Assembly (NCBI RefSeq): GCF_000757885.1
Contig: NZ_JQCR01000002.1
Coordinates: forward strand, 2,542,001 to 2,606,000
Length of the DNA stretch: 64,000 nt
Reading direction: 5' to 3'
Source: Paenibacillus wynnii
GTDB taxonomy: Bacteria; Bacillota; Bacilli; Paenibacillales; Paenibacillaceae
The notes under the pieces were generated by a model, which worked only from the letters and a program-made list of their open reading frames with translations, did not search any database and was not told the origin of the DNA. Position numbers and translations under genes: made by a program. Shown here piece after piece: positions 37,130 to 46,075 of the stretch (its first letter is position 1; every line of letters begins with the position of its first letter).

Positions 37130-38179
37130 ATGCCATCAATCATAAGGGAAATCACACAGCTGCTGCATATGGCTATTTCCTCCAAAGCCTCTGATTTGCA
37201 TATTTCTGTCGGTTCCCCGCCAGTTATGCGTATAGATGGCAGTCTTCACAAGCTGGAAGGTGGCCCTGTCACCCCGGAAGAGGCCGGACTAATGGCTTCT
37301 GCCCTCATGGGGAGTGAACGTAGTACAGCTTTTGAGGGTCAGGGAGAGATAGACTTCTCTTATCCGTTAGATAACGGTGTGCGTTTTCGGGTAAATGTCT
37401 ACCGGCAGCGGGGTGGAATAAGTATTGCAGCCCGAGCTATTCCGGCAGAGATTCCAAGTATGGAGCAACTGTCATTACCACCGATTTTATCAGTCTTGTC
37501 GAAGAAACCGCAGGGTTTGATTCTAGTCACTGGACCGACAGGCAGCGGTAAATCCTCAACACTGGCGGCTATGATTCAGTATATAAACCAAACGGAGAGC
37601 AAGCATATAATTACGCTTGAGGATCCAATTGAATTTCTGCATAGTCATGGTACTTGTCTGGTAGATCAGAGAGAAGTAGGAAGTGATACGGCCAGCTTCG
37701 CAAATGGATTAAGAGCAGCATTGCGACAGGACCCCGATGTCATTCTTGTCGGTGAAATGCGTGATTTAGAAACGATATCGGCGGCAGTAACGGCTGCCGA
37801 GACCGGACATTTGGTTATGGCTACGCTACATACTTCAGATGCTCCACAGACTATTGATCGGATTGTGGATACTTTCCCAGGGCATCAGCAAGGACAGATT
37901 CGCTCTCAGCTGGCTTCCGTGCTGCTGGCAGTGGTAAGTCAGAGGTTGTTCCCTAGAGCGGGTGGACGAGGGCGTTTATGTGCGACAGAAATTTTGGTGA
38001 ATACACCAGCTGTCGCCAATCTAATTCGAACGGACAAAACACATCAGATCAAGAATGTAATGCAGACCAGCCGTTCACTTGGCATGCATACGTTGGAAAT
38101 GAGCATCCGGGAATCTTTATCCCACGGACTCATCCAACCGGAAGCAGCTAAGGCTTATATGACGGAGGTGACCCCATAA
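37130..38179 (+). CDS. pilT: PilT pilus retraction ATPase
   Basis: 349 residues; depolymerises pili and so drives twitching or uptake. Walker A GPTGSGKS at 135-142, ITLEDPIEFLH, VILVGEMRDLETISAAVTAAETGHLV and HTSDAPQTIDRIVD are PilT hallmarks, and the PilB zinc site is absent. N-terminal DLHISVGSPPVMRIDG is the PAS-like domain. The presence of PilT argues for dynamic type IV pili rather than a secretion pseudopilus. Confidence 0.95.
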   Translation: MPSIIREITQLLHMAISSKASDLHISVGSPPVMRIDGSLHKLEGGPVTPEEAGLMASALMGSERSTAFEGQGEIDFSYPLDNGVRFRVNVYRQRGGISIAARAIPAEIPSMEQLSLPPILSVLSKKPQGLILVTGPTGSGKSSTLAAMIQYINQTESKHIITLEDPIEFLHSHGTCLVDQREVGSDTASFANGLRAALRQDPDVILVGEMRDLETISAAVTAAETGHLVMATLHTSDAPQTIDRIVDTFPGHQQGQIRSQLASVLLAVVSQRLFPRAGGRGRLCATEILVNTPAVANLIRTDKTHQIKNVMQTSRSLGMHTLEMSIRESLSHGLIQPEAAKAYMTEVTP

Positions 38180-39387
38180 TGCCTCTTTTTGAATATCAGG
38201 TCAAAACGTCTGCAGGCAAATCGATCAAAGGTACGTTGACTGCGACCAATAAGCCTACGGCTATGGAGGAACTGCGCAAGCGGGGACTCACGGTGTTCTC
38301 ATTAGTGGAACGGAAGACAACCTTTCTTTCTATGGAGATATATATTGGAAAGCCGGTCAAGACGATTCACTTCATCATTTATTGCCGGCAGTTTGCTACA
38401 TTAATGCGTGCCGGTGTTTCCATCGTTGACGCCACACGCATTCTGGCGGAGCAGACGGAGAGCAAACCACTGCGAAAAGCGCTTCAGGATGTCAATTCCA
38501 ATCTTATACGAGGAATCTCATTCTCACAGGCTGTTCAGGATCACAAGAAGATATTTCCGCAATTATTTGTCAGCATGATCCGTGCCGGTGAAGAATCGGG
38601 GGATATGGTAGGGACGCTTGACCGACTCGCCGTATTCTTTGAGAAGCAGCATACCACGACGGAGAAAATAAAGTCCGCACTCACCTACCCTATAACAGTA
38701 GGAATTATGGCTATTGGAGCAGTAATCTACCTGTTATGGGCGATTGTGCCCCAGTTCGTAACTATGTTTGAATCTATGAATGCAGAACTTCCGATGATCA
38801 CAAAAATGGTGCTGGCGCTCAGTAAAAGCATCCAGGGACAATGGTATATCTGGATCCTGGCCGTTCTGCTGGTTGTAGTTGCTTACCAGATCGTCAAACG
38901 AACGGAAAAGGGTGCTTATGCCCTGGATTATGCCAAGCTAAAGGTTCCTGTATTCGGTAAACTGAACCAAAAAGGCTCCATTGCTCAATTTACACGTACT
39001 TTTTCCTCTCTTTACGCCAGTTCAGTTCCTATTCTGCAGTCCTTGGCGATCGTCGAGGAGGTAGCTGGAAATAAAGTTATAGGTGGATTCATCCGCAGTG
39101 CCGGAGACTCTCTCCGTCAGGGTAATCCGCTCTCCGAACCGCTCAAGAAGGCGTGGGTATTTCCTCCGCTGGTCACACAGATGATTGCGATTGGTGAAGA
39201 GACTGGAGCGCTCGATACCATGCTCTCCAAAGTGGCTGATTTCTATGAAATGGACGTAGAGAATACAGTTGACCGTCTGAAGTCACTGCTTGAGCCGTTG
39301 CTCATCGCCTTTCTAGCAGGTGTTGTAGGTTTAATTGTGGCGGCAATCATGCTGCCGATGTTTAGTCTCTATGGAAATATGGGTTGA
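38179..39387 (+). CDS. pilC: PilC/GspF inner membrane platform protein
   Basis: Polytopic membrane protein (402 residues) that couples the ATPases to pilin assembly. Two GspF repeats (about 65-190 and 270-390), each with a membrane segment; ends PLLIAFLAGVVGLIVAAIML. The typical MIRAGEESGDMVGTLDRLA and MIAIGEETGALDTMLSKVAD occur once in each repeat. The ATG overlaps the pilT stop by one base. Confidence 0.94.
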   Translation: MPLFEYQVKTSAGKSIKGTLTATNKPTAMEELRKRGLTVFSLVERKTTFLSMEIYIGKPVKTIHFIIYCRQFATLMRAGVSIVDATRILAEQTESKPLRKALQDVNSNLIRGISFSQAVQDHKKIFPQLFVSMIRAGEESGDMVGTLDRLAVFFEKQHTTTEKIKSALTYPITVGIMAIGAVIYLLWAIVPQFVTMFESMNAELPMITKMVLALSKSIQGQWYIWILAVLLVVVAYQIVKRTEKGAYALDYAKLKVPVFGKLNQKGSIAQFTRTFSSLYASSVPILQSLAIVEEVAGNKVIGGFIRSAGDSLRQGNPLSEPLKKAWVFPPLVTQMIAIGEETGALDTMLSKVADFYEMDVENTVDRLKSLLEPLLIAFLAGVVGLIVAAIMLPMFSLYGNMG

Positions 39388-39577
39388 TTTTTATCCTTGA
39401 ACCTATTGAGAGGGGTTGACGCCGGGAAGGCGCCGCGGAAGTAGATCAGGTCTTTCGCAAGGGCTGGACGATGGAACGAGCTATTTCTATATCAGGTAAG
39501 ACATCAGGAGAGGCGTAAATGTAGGATATGACTTCTATCGAAACAGAATCTAATACTAATTTTAGGGGGAAATTGAA
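39388..39577 (+). ncRNA. Candidate structured leader RNA upstream of pilA (class unknown)
   Basis: The 190-nt spacer between pilC and the pilin gene has local hairpins (CGCC-GGGAA-GGCG at about 39420; AGGTCTT-TCGC-AAGGGCT at about 39449) and three ATCAGG words (39445, 39491, 39503). It is much more G+C-rich than the pilin that follows. I could not match it to the cyclic-di-GMP I or II, or other riboswitch consensus sequences I know. It may be a riboswitch-like leader, a processing element or simply spacer. Confidence 0.35.
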
Positions 39578-40045
39578 ATGTTAGCACAAGCCATTAAGAG
39601 AAGATTGGGCAAGGAAGAGAATCAGAAAGGTTTTACACTGATAGAGTTACTGGCCGTTATCGTTATATTGGGGATTATTGCTGTAATTGCGGTTCCGATG
39701 ATTAGCGGTATTATCAATAATTCAAAAAAAGATGCAGACTTAGCAACTGCACGCCAAGTATATGAAGCTGCGAGATTATATGTGATCGCTGAAAAAGAGA
39801 GTACTTTCGCCGTTACGGGAGGTTTTAATGTGACAGTAGCGGATTTGAAAACTAAAGGTTATTTGGAGGATGGGATTGTTCTTCCAAGTAAAAAAGCGGC
39901 ACTCACTGGTGGTGCAGTGTACTTCGCTGCAGATGGTACTTTAGTCAATGATATAGCAGTAACTCTCAAGACTACAGATGCTACTGTAACAGCAAATGAC
40001 AAGAGTTTCACTGAAGTTGAGATTAATACAACTAAAAGAAACTAA
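39578..40045 (+). CDS. pilA: Major type IV pilin
   Basis: A 155-residue prepilin: leader of 18 residues ending QKG, then FTLIELLAVIVILGIIAVIA with Glu23 at +5, the classical type IVa N-terminal helix. The head domain lacks Cys, so there is no disulphide D-loop. It has a strong AGGGGG Shine-Dalgarno, its own long leader and a terminator directly after it, arrangements that favour high expression relative to the rest of the operon. Confidence 0.93.
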   Translation: MLAQAIKRRLGKEENQKGFTLIELLAVIVILGIIAVIAVPMISGIINNSKKDADLATARQVYEAARLYVIAEKESTFAVTGGFNVTVADLKTKGYLEDGIVLPSKKAALTGGAVYFAADGTLVNDIAVTLKTTDATVTANDKSFTEVEINTTKRN

Positions 40046-40064
40046 AATATTCAATCTCTTTAGC

Positions 40065-40099
40065 AAAAAAAGGAATCGGAATTCCCGATTCCTTTTTTA
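40065..40099 (+). terminator. Intra-operon terminator after pilA
   Basis: AAAAAAGGAATCGG and CCGATTCCTTTTTT pair perfectly around a short GAATTC loop. It would limit transcription into pilD and later genes, giving excess pilin message. Confidence 0.9.
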
Positions 40100-40127
40100 A
40101 AATTCCAGAAAGCGAACCCAACCTACC

Positions 40128-40877
40128 ATGACGATATTTATCGCAATATACATCACTTTGCTAGGCATTATACTAGGCTCCTTTTATAATGTGGTAGCAT
40201 TGCGAGTGCCGGTGCAGGAGTCCTTGATTCACCCTCCATCGCATTGCCCCGGCTGTAATACCCGATTGAAGAGACGTGACTTGATCCCGGTGTTTAGCTA
40301 TCTCATCTCCGGAGGCAAGTGCCGGTATTGCGGAAGTAAGGTGTCGCCTTTGTATCCGCTTGGAGAAACGGTGACAGGTCTTTTATTCCTGTGGGTGTAT
40401 TTGGAATTTGGCCTTACCGGACAAGGGCTGCTTGGTTTTCTACTGGTTAGTCTGAGTATTATTATTACGGTTGCCGATCTGAAGTATATGCTGATTCCGA
40501 ATAAAGTGCTTCTGTTTTTTCTGCCGATCTTTTTGATAGTTGTGCCTTTTATGGGAGAGTTTTCTCTATGGCAGCACTTACTTGGAGCAGTAGTCGGCGG
40601 TGGCGTTACTTTATTACTTGCCCTATTTGGTGGAATGGGACTTGGGGATGTTAAGCTATTCGCATTGCTGGGTTGGGTCATCGGGTTCCCAAATGTGATT
40701 TTGGCGTTTATGCTGGCCTGTCTGCTTGGAACGGTAGTAGGTGGATTATTAATAGTATTTAGAATTGTACACAAAAAACAGCCCTTTCCATTTGGACCCT
40801 CTCTGGCAGCGGGTGCACTTATCACCTATGGTTACGGTTCAGCATTGATCAGCACGTATTTCTCGCTCATCGGTTAG
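40128..40877 (+). CDS. pilD: Prepilin peptidase / N-methyltransferase
   Basis: Membrane aspartyl protease that cuts the class III leaders of the four prepilins in this window and methylates the new N-terminus. 249 residues. The N-terminal cytosolic domain has the full four-Cys zinc site (CPGCNTRLKRRD and CRYCGSK), as required for methylation. The catalytic Asp residues lie in VADLKYMLIPN and the GxGD motif GGMGLGDVKLF. About seven to eight membrane segments. Confidence 0.95.
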   Translation: MTIFIAIYITLLGIILGSFYNVVALRVPVQESLIHPPSHCPGCNTRLKRRDLIPVFSYLISGGKCRYCGSKVSPLYPLGETVTGLLFLWVYLEFGLTGQGLLGFLLVSLSIIITVADLKYMLIPNKVLLFFLPIFLIVVPFMGEFSLWQHLLGAVVGGGVTLLLALFGGMGLGDVKLFALLGWVIGFPNVILAFMLACLLGTVVGGLLIVFRIVHKKQPFPFGPSLAAGALITYGYGSALISTYFSLIG

Positions 40878-40892
40878 GAGGATCACAATAAC

Positions 40893-42518
40893 ATGCTTGG
40901 ATTAGGACAGAAGGCGGATGGTCTTTCTATTGAAGAATCCGGAATCCGCTACATCAGCTTGAAAAAAAGTAAGGCATGGGAAGTCCGTAAAAAGCGGTTT
41001 CTTCCTCTGCAGCCAGGCATGATCATTGAAAATGAGGTTGCGGATAGCGAAGCGTTGCTGGAGGTAGTCAAGGCCTGGGTTAAAAAAGAGGGGCTGCGCA
41101 ACACAAAGGTCTCATTAACTATCCCTCCCTCACAAATCATAATCCGCAAGATGACGATTCCGACCACTAATGATAAACAGTTGGAGCAGTTGGTGAAGCT
41201 TGAGGTGGAGACGGGGCTTCATTTACCCTTCGATAACCCTATCTATGATTATGTGATTACCGGAACGGACGAGGAACAGAGTCATTTACTTGTATTCGCA
41301 GCACCCCGTAAGCCGATTCAGGATTACATTGATATTATGGAAAAAGCGGGAATCCATATAAGTAGTGTAGAGACATCTGCAACTGCACTTGCCCGAAGCA
41401 TATCGCTAGGACTGAACAAGAGTTTTGAAGAAACCATGCTTATTCATTTGGAACATTCCGTGATGGATATCTATATGCTGCGCAGCGGCAATCCCGTATT
41501 TATTCGCACACTGAGCTTATATGATCTGCATCAGGAAAAGCTGGTTCTAAGCATGCTTCCTAGTGATGCTGAATATGTGGCAGAAGCAGCGGCTTCAGCT
41601 GTAGTAGAAGAGGAGTCGCTATCTCCAGAACAAATCGTGGAGATCACGGCAGAGATTTCGCGGATGCTGAATTTCTATCAATACAGTCTGCACGATGGAA
41701 CTACGAGAATTAGAGAAGTGTTAATTACCGGTTCTCCGTCGCTTCGGAGACAGCTTGAACAGGTGCTAAGGCAATCGCTTTCCGAAATTGAGATTACTCC
41801 GATCAGCTTGGACCAGCTTGGAGAGGGAGCAGTCCACGACCCGGAGCTGAACAGCTACCGAATTGCAGCTGGTGCAGCACTTGGAAGTCAAGAAAGTCAT
41901 ATCGACTTGTTGCCCCGTGAAGATCGTGAAGCTATAATATTCCCCTACATTGCCATAGCCCTTGTCGGGATCTGGTTATTGGGAGTTATCGGTACGGGGA
42001 TCTACTTTGCTGTGAATAAAGGAACGATATCCGATCAGGAGCAGCAACTTCAGGGTCTGCAGGACCGAAGGGGCGCGATACAGTTGGAACTCGGTAAGTT
42101 GACTAACAGCGGAGCTGGACAGCTTGACCGAAAAGCAGCAATTGATGAGATATTGAAATACAAGCTGAGCGCTGTGGCTGTCTTGAGTGAACTGGTTAAA
42201 GGGCTTCCTCCAGGTAGTAAGCTGCGAGATATTGTATATACGTATCGTACTTCAATTGATTTAACTACAAGTATGCCAAACATGGAGGCAGCTTCAATCT
42301 ATCTTGGTCAACTACGCGCTATGTCCTTTACAACGGATGTTACGATTCAGAAGTTGTCTGAAGGAGGGGGCGACTCCGGTTCGGGGATTGTTGCCGGCAA
42401 CTCTTCTGCAGGATCTTACACAGTGGTATACAAAGTGAATATGTCGGCAGTGAACCAGCAGGCTAACGCAACCGAAGCCATACAGGAGGGGGTGGACAGC
42501 GATGGAACAAATCAATAA
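40893..42518 (+). CDS. PilM-PilN fusion protein
   Basis: 541 residues. About 1-340 is the actin-like PilM domain (GLSIEESGIRYISLKK; IPPSQIIIRKMTIP; VETSATALARSI). Then HIDLLPREDREAIIFPYIAI and a transmembrane helix (about 350-373, IALVGIWLLGVIGTGIYFAV) followed by a coiled coil and a ferredoxin-like periplasmic-type domain, the build of PilN. In most bacteria these are two adjacent genes; here one continuous frame joins cytosolic ring protein and membrane partner. PilO follows with a 17-nt overlap. Confidence 0.86.
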   Translation: MLGLGQKADGLSIEESGIRYISLKKSKAWEVRKKRFLPLQPGMIIENEVADSEALLEVVKAWVKKEGLRNTKVSLTIPPSQIIIRKMTIPTTNDKQLEQLVKLEVETGLHLPFDNPIYDYVITGTDEEQSHLLVFAAPRKPIQDYIDIMEKAGIHISSVETSATALARSISLGLNKSFEETMLIHLEHSVMDIYMLRSGNPVFIRTLSLYDLHQEKLVLSMLPSDAEYVAEAAASAVVEEESLSPEQIVEITAEISRMLNFYQYSLHDGTTRIREVLITGSPSLRRQLEQVLRQSLSEIEITPISLDQLGEGAVHDPELNSYRIAAGAALGSQESHIDLLPREDREAIIFPYIAIALVGIWLLGVIGTGIYFAVNKGTISDQEQQLQGLQDRRGAIQLELGKLTNSGAGQLDRKAAIDEILKYKLSAVAVLSELVKGLPPGSKLRDIVYTYRTSIDLTTSMPNMEAASIYLGQLRAMSFTTDVTIQKLSEGGGDSGSGIVAGNSSAGSYTVVYKVNMSAVNQQANATEAIQEGVDSDGTNQ

Positions 42519-43101
42519 ATACCGTTCTCCTATCGTGCTTGGGGTGCTGATATTGTTCCTGCTGTTGTTTGCTTTTTACATGCTGGGAATACAGCCTGAC
42601 AATAAGAAGATAGCTGCCACAAAGTCTGAGATCTCTCAGCTGAGCTTAGAGAACGGAATGCTTCAGACCAAAATCGATAAGTTGAAAACCAGTGAGGTCA
42701 AGGATGCAACGCAGGAAGCAGTGATGATCGCATTACCCCGTGGGGATGGAAGCGAGCAATTGATCCTTGATTTGCGAAATATTGAAGCCAAAAGCTATGC
42801 GAGAATAAAGGATATTACCTTCAATGTAGATGATGTCAATCCTATTCAGGAAATGACAGGGTCAGCGGATGTTATGTTTCCAACTGTGAAGCAGATTAAG
42901 ATGACGGCTGTTATCGAAGGGGGTTATACGGAGATTTACAATTGGATTACGAGGCTCCAACTTCTTCCCCGGATTGTTAATGTGGATTCCTTCAGCTTTC
43001 AGCAGCCAGAGAATCAGCAGGTACAGAGTTCAGGCGGCATTTTGACAGCGAATATATCCTTTACTGCCTATTATGAAGAAATCCCTACAGAGCAAAAGTA
43101 A
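42502..43101 (+). CDS. pilO: PilO alignment-complex protein
   Basis: 199 residues: one N-terminal membrane helix (IVLGVLILFLLLFAFYML), a coiled coil (KKIAATKSEISQLSLENGML) and a C-terminal alpha/beta domain, the PilO layout. It would pair with the PilN part of the preceding protein to link the ATPase base to the envelope. No secretin (PilQ) or PilP is present, as expected in a single-membrane cell. Last gene of the operon. Confidence 0.85.
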   Translation: MEQINKYRSPIVLGVLILFLLLFAFYMLGIQPDNKKIAATKSEISQLSLENGMLQTKIDKLKTSEVKDATQEAVMIALPRGDGSEQLILDLRNIEAKSYARIKDITFNVDDVNPIQEMTGSADVMFPTVKQIKMTAVIEGGYTEIYNWITRLQLLPRIVNVDSFSFQQPENQQVQSSGGILTANISFTAYYEEIPTEQK

Positions 43102-43137
43102 AATACAAAGTACAATCTAATGCACAACCTGAACAAA

Positions 43138-43178
43138 TAAACTCCGGTTCCTTTCTATAGGAAGAATCGGAGTTTTTG
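43138..43178. terminator. Terminator at the end of the pilus operon
   Basis: AAACTCCG-TTCCT and AGGAA-CGGAGTTTTT enclose a small loop. It lies between convergent genes and could also act on the minus strand. Confidence 0.82.
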
Positions 43179-43211
43179 TGCTTTCTGATGTAACAGTGGA
43201 TGTAATCTAAT

Positions 43212-43610
43212 TCAACGAAGTAGATCTGACACATACAACACACCAACAAACTTTCCACTTCGACTCACCACAACACAATCATTCCTATACATTTCAAGGC
43301 GGTTCATAGCATCATTTCGGAGGGATTCTAGGGGGGTTGAGATATCGGCGATTAACGGCAATCGGTTCATGTAATTTACCACCGTCTCTCGGTAAAAAAG
43401 GCCTATCCCGAGACGTCCGGTAGCGATTAAAAAGAAACGTTCGCTCATTAGAAGCCCAAGCGGCTCGTTCTCTGGATTACAGACGACGATGCATTTCGAT
43501 TCTGGATGCTGGAACATGACCCACAGAGCTTCGCGGCAGGTGCCGGAGGCGGCGATAACCGGGGCGCTGCGGACCCTGCTAATCAGTTCTTTTTCAAGGG
43601 CTGTTGTCAT
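43212..43610 (-). CDS. CBS-domain protein
   Basis: About 132 residues containing two CBS motifs (roughly 20-70 and 75-130; CVVVSRSGKFVGVLYVSDLL at the end), which form one Bateman module that usually senses adenine nucleotides. There is no attached effector domain, so its partner is unknown. ATG 43610 follows AAAGGA; an in-frame TTG at 43658 would add 16 residues. Encoded between the pilus operon and the VanW gene, facing the former. Confidence 0.78.
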   Translation of the reverse strand: MTTALEKELISRVRSAPVIAASGTCREALWVMFQHPESKCIVVCNPENEPLGLLMSERFFLIATGRLGIGLFYRETVVNYMNRLPLIADISTPLESLRNDAMNRLEMYRNDCVVVSRSGKFVGVLYVSDLLR

Positions 43611-43722
43611 TAAGCGGTCATCCTTTCTAAGAGGTCTAGTTTCTACTTTACCCTTCAATCGTTAACTTTATTAGGATGTAGAGTCAATCGCAGGTAAAAT
43701 AGACCTTTTCCTTAAAAACAGC

Positions 43723-45150
43723 CTATTCACTGCTTACCCCATCCTCTAGAAGCGGTCTTTGCGTAACTTCTGGTGAGACGGAATTGCTGGCTCCTGCTTT
43801 ATTCACAACTATAATTCGTTTCTGAGCCCGGTAGACATCACGCGATAGTTTCTTCTTCTCTACCGGCTGTCCATCCATCAATCGGGTAATATAGGTCTCT
43901 ACAACATACCCGGCTTTGCCGCTCTCTAGAACCCGTGACGTGCCGGGGGGCAAGGAGAGATCATTTACGATGCTATCGGCAGGAGTTAAAATATCGATAA
44001 TTTTCGATTCTACTTTGTAGCTGACATTCTTAGGGAAGGTTCCGAACAGCTTCACGGTTAGTCGGCGGTTTTCTACAGTGGATTTTATAATCAGGTATTT
44101 GCCGGTGTTATTCCGGAACCGAAAGTTAATATACCCTTCTGCGAACGTTGCATCCTGACCTTTAGGCAAATAGCTGACCGGAAGGGAATGATTGTGCCGC
44201 TCCACAATTTCAAGTCCTGAACGAAGGGCCGCATTGTATAAGGTACTTGATACTTGGCAGATCCCTCCGCCAGTCCCTGGCTGAAGCTTACCGTTCACGA
44301 TGACGGGGGCTTCTCTGAAGCCGTATTCTTTCTTGGCCTTTTGAATGGCTTTGCCATAATCGAAGATGCCTCCAGGCGGCAATAGGGTATCGTTCACAGA
44401 CTTGGCAGCAGCCTCCACGTTATAACTGCGTCCCGGACCACTGGCGCCTAGGGAGGTGCTGAATTCCGTGATTTTACGCTCAATGCCTTCTTTCTCTAAG
44501 GACTTTAAGGTCACAGGCGGCTGCAAAATAACTAAAGGTACTTTGATTGTGATTACCTTGCTTCCCAGTTGCTCCAGTTGACTTAAGTCCTTAGGTATCG
44601 CCGCAAGAAGAGATTGTTCCATAACCGTCCAGTCCACCTGACGGGATGATACTTCGGGTGTATATACTATGCGGTCATTCGCTGTAATTCGACGGGTAGC
44701 ATTGATAGGTGCGCCGAAAGTTTTCTTTTCCCAATCCGGATTTAAAAGATTCTGCAGTTTATGGATATCCAGATGTGCATTAAGATCCCAGCTAGGGGAG
44801 AAATCTCTGCGTGCTTTAACACGTTCTATCAGTGATCCTTGATCCAGGCTTTGTAATCCTTGCAGGAAGGGTTCCGCTTCATAAGTGATTCCGGCGTCCT
44901 TCATCTTAAGCTTAAGCTCCACATTGTTCTCTGCCATCAGTACGAGGGTAATAGAATGTAGGGTTGCAAGATATTTGTCCAGTTGTGAACGAACTTCATT
45001 CCGGTCCAATCCGCCAACTTCCCAGCTGGCCAGTTGTGTTCCTTTGGGCAGAGTAGATTGTCCGCTATATAAATTAAGGGCTCCGAATACGAGTGAGAGA
45101 ATCAGGAGCAGGGCGGCGGCAGCTATAAGGACAGCGTGTATTTTTTTCAA
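43723..45150 (-). CDS. VanW family membrane-anchored protein
   Basis: 475 residues. N-terminal membrane anchor (AVLIAAAALLLILSLVFGAL), a region resembling the YoaR putative peptidoglycan-binding domain (about 55-210), then the VanW domain (GPGRSYNVEAAAKSVNDTLL, PGTGGGICQVSSTLYNAAL, HNHSLPVSYLPKGQDATF). VanW occurs in some vancomycin-resistance clusters but its biochemical role is unknown. No G5 domain follows. TTG start behind GGAGGTGAC. Divergent from ftsE. Confidence 0.85.
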   Translation of the reverse strand: MKKIHAVLIAAAALLLILSLVFGALNLYSGQSTLPKGTQLASWEVGGLDRNEVRSQLDKYLATLHSITLVLMAENNVELKLKMKDAGITYEAEPFLQGLQSLDQGSLIERVKARRDFSPSWDLNAHLDIHKLQNLLNPDWEKKTFGAPINATRRITANDRIVYTPEVSSRQVDWTVMEQSLLAAIPKDLSQLEQLGSKVITIKVPLVILQPPVTLKSLEKEGIERKITEFSTSLGASGPGRSYNVEAAAKSVNDTLLPPGGIFDYGKAIQKAKKEYGFREAPVIVNGKLQPGTGGGICQVSSTLYNAALRSGLEIVERHNHSLPVSYLPKGQDATFAEGYINFRFRNNTGKYLIIKSTVENRRLTVKLFGTFPKNVSYKVESKIIDILTPADSIVNDLSLPPGTSRVLESGKAGYVVETYITRLMDGQPVEKKKLSRDVYRAQKRIIVVNKAGASNSVSPEVTQRPLLEDGVSSE

Positions 45151-45388
45151 AAAAAGTCACCTCCGGGGTTCTGAATTCTGGATTGATTCCGATAAATAGG
45201 TATAGGCATAATTGAAGGGAAGTTGTCTTTCTTATGTATATGTCAGATCTAGGCAAAACTTTCGGGTACTCAATCAGTTACAGATTTGTTACAATAGATA
45301 CGTTGCGATAATATTGCAGTTTATGGAAGCTTGCGCTAGACGCTGTCGAATGCCAAGTGGATTATGTCATAACTTAGGAAGCGATAAA

Positions 45389-46075
45389 ATGATAGAAATG
45401 CAGGATGTGTGGAAGACCTATCCTAACGGAACTCATGCCTTGCAAGGCGTCTCGGTAAAAATCGACCGAAATGAATTTGTGTATATCGTGGGCCCGTCCG
45501 GTGCAGGTAAATCAACATTTATGAAATTGATCTATAGAGAAGAAGTGCCGACCAAGGGGCAAATTTCTGTGGGTGGCTTTAATATAGGGAAGCTGAAGCC
45601 GCGTAAAATCCCTTACGTCCGCCGCAATATTGGGGTCGTATTTCAGGATTTTCGTCTATTGCCGAGAATGACAGCCTTCGAGAACGTCGCTTTTGCGATG
45701 GAGGTTATTGAAGCACCCAAGAAAGTAATCAAGAAACGGGTGAACGAGGTTCTCGATCTCGTAGGACTTCGGAACAAAGCCAACCGTGAGCCCTCACAGC
45801 TCTCCGGCGGTGAACAGCAGCGGATTGCGATTGCCCGTGCCATTGTCAACAGCCCTTCTGTTATTATTGCGGATGAGCCTACAGGTAATTTAGACCCGGA
45901 GACCTCATGGGGAATTATGCAGCTGCTGGATGAGATTAATTTTCGCGGAACAACGATCGTCATGGCGACACATAACAGAGATATTGTGAACAAAATGCGT
46001 AAGCGTGTACTTGCTATTGAGAACGGGAACATCGTAAGAGACCAGGCGAGAGGGGAATACGGGTATGAATTTTAA
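45389..46075 (+). CDS. ftsE: FtsE, cell-division ABC ATPase
   Basis: ATPase of the FtsEX complex that activates peptidoglycan hydrolases through FtsX. About 228 residues. Walker A GPSGAGKS at 35-42, signature LSGGEQQR, Walker B IIADEPTGNLDP. ATG 45389 follows AGGAAG and gives the normal start MIEMQDVWKTYPNG; the in-frame extension to 45212 is not needed. Overlaps ftsX by 11 nt. Confidence 0.96.
   Translation: MIEMQDVWKTYPNGTHALQGVSVKIDRNEFVYIVGPSGAGKSTFMKLIYREEVPTKGQISVGGFNIGKLKPRKIPYVRRNIGVVFQDFRLLPRMTAFENVAFAMEVIEAPKKVIKKRVNEVLDLVGLRNKANREPSQLSGGEQQRIAIARAIVNSPSVIIADEPTGNLDPETSWGIMQLLDEINFRGTTIVMATHNRDIVNKMRKRVLAIENGNIVRDQARGEYGYEF

Noticed and set aside
39388..39577. Cyclic-di-GMP riboswitch (class I or II) before pilA
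   Set aside because: The conserved CAAACC/ACGCAAAGC of class I and the AAATTGGGCACT/AACCGACC of class II are absent; kept only as a structured leader of unknown class.
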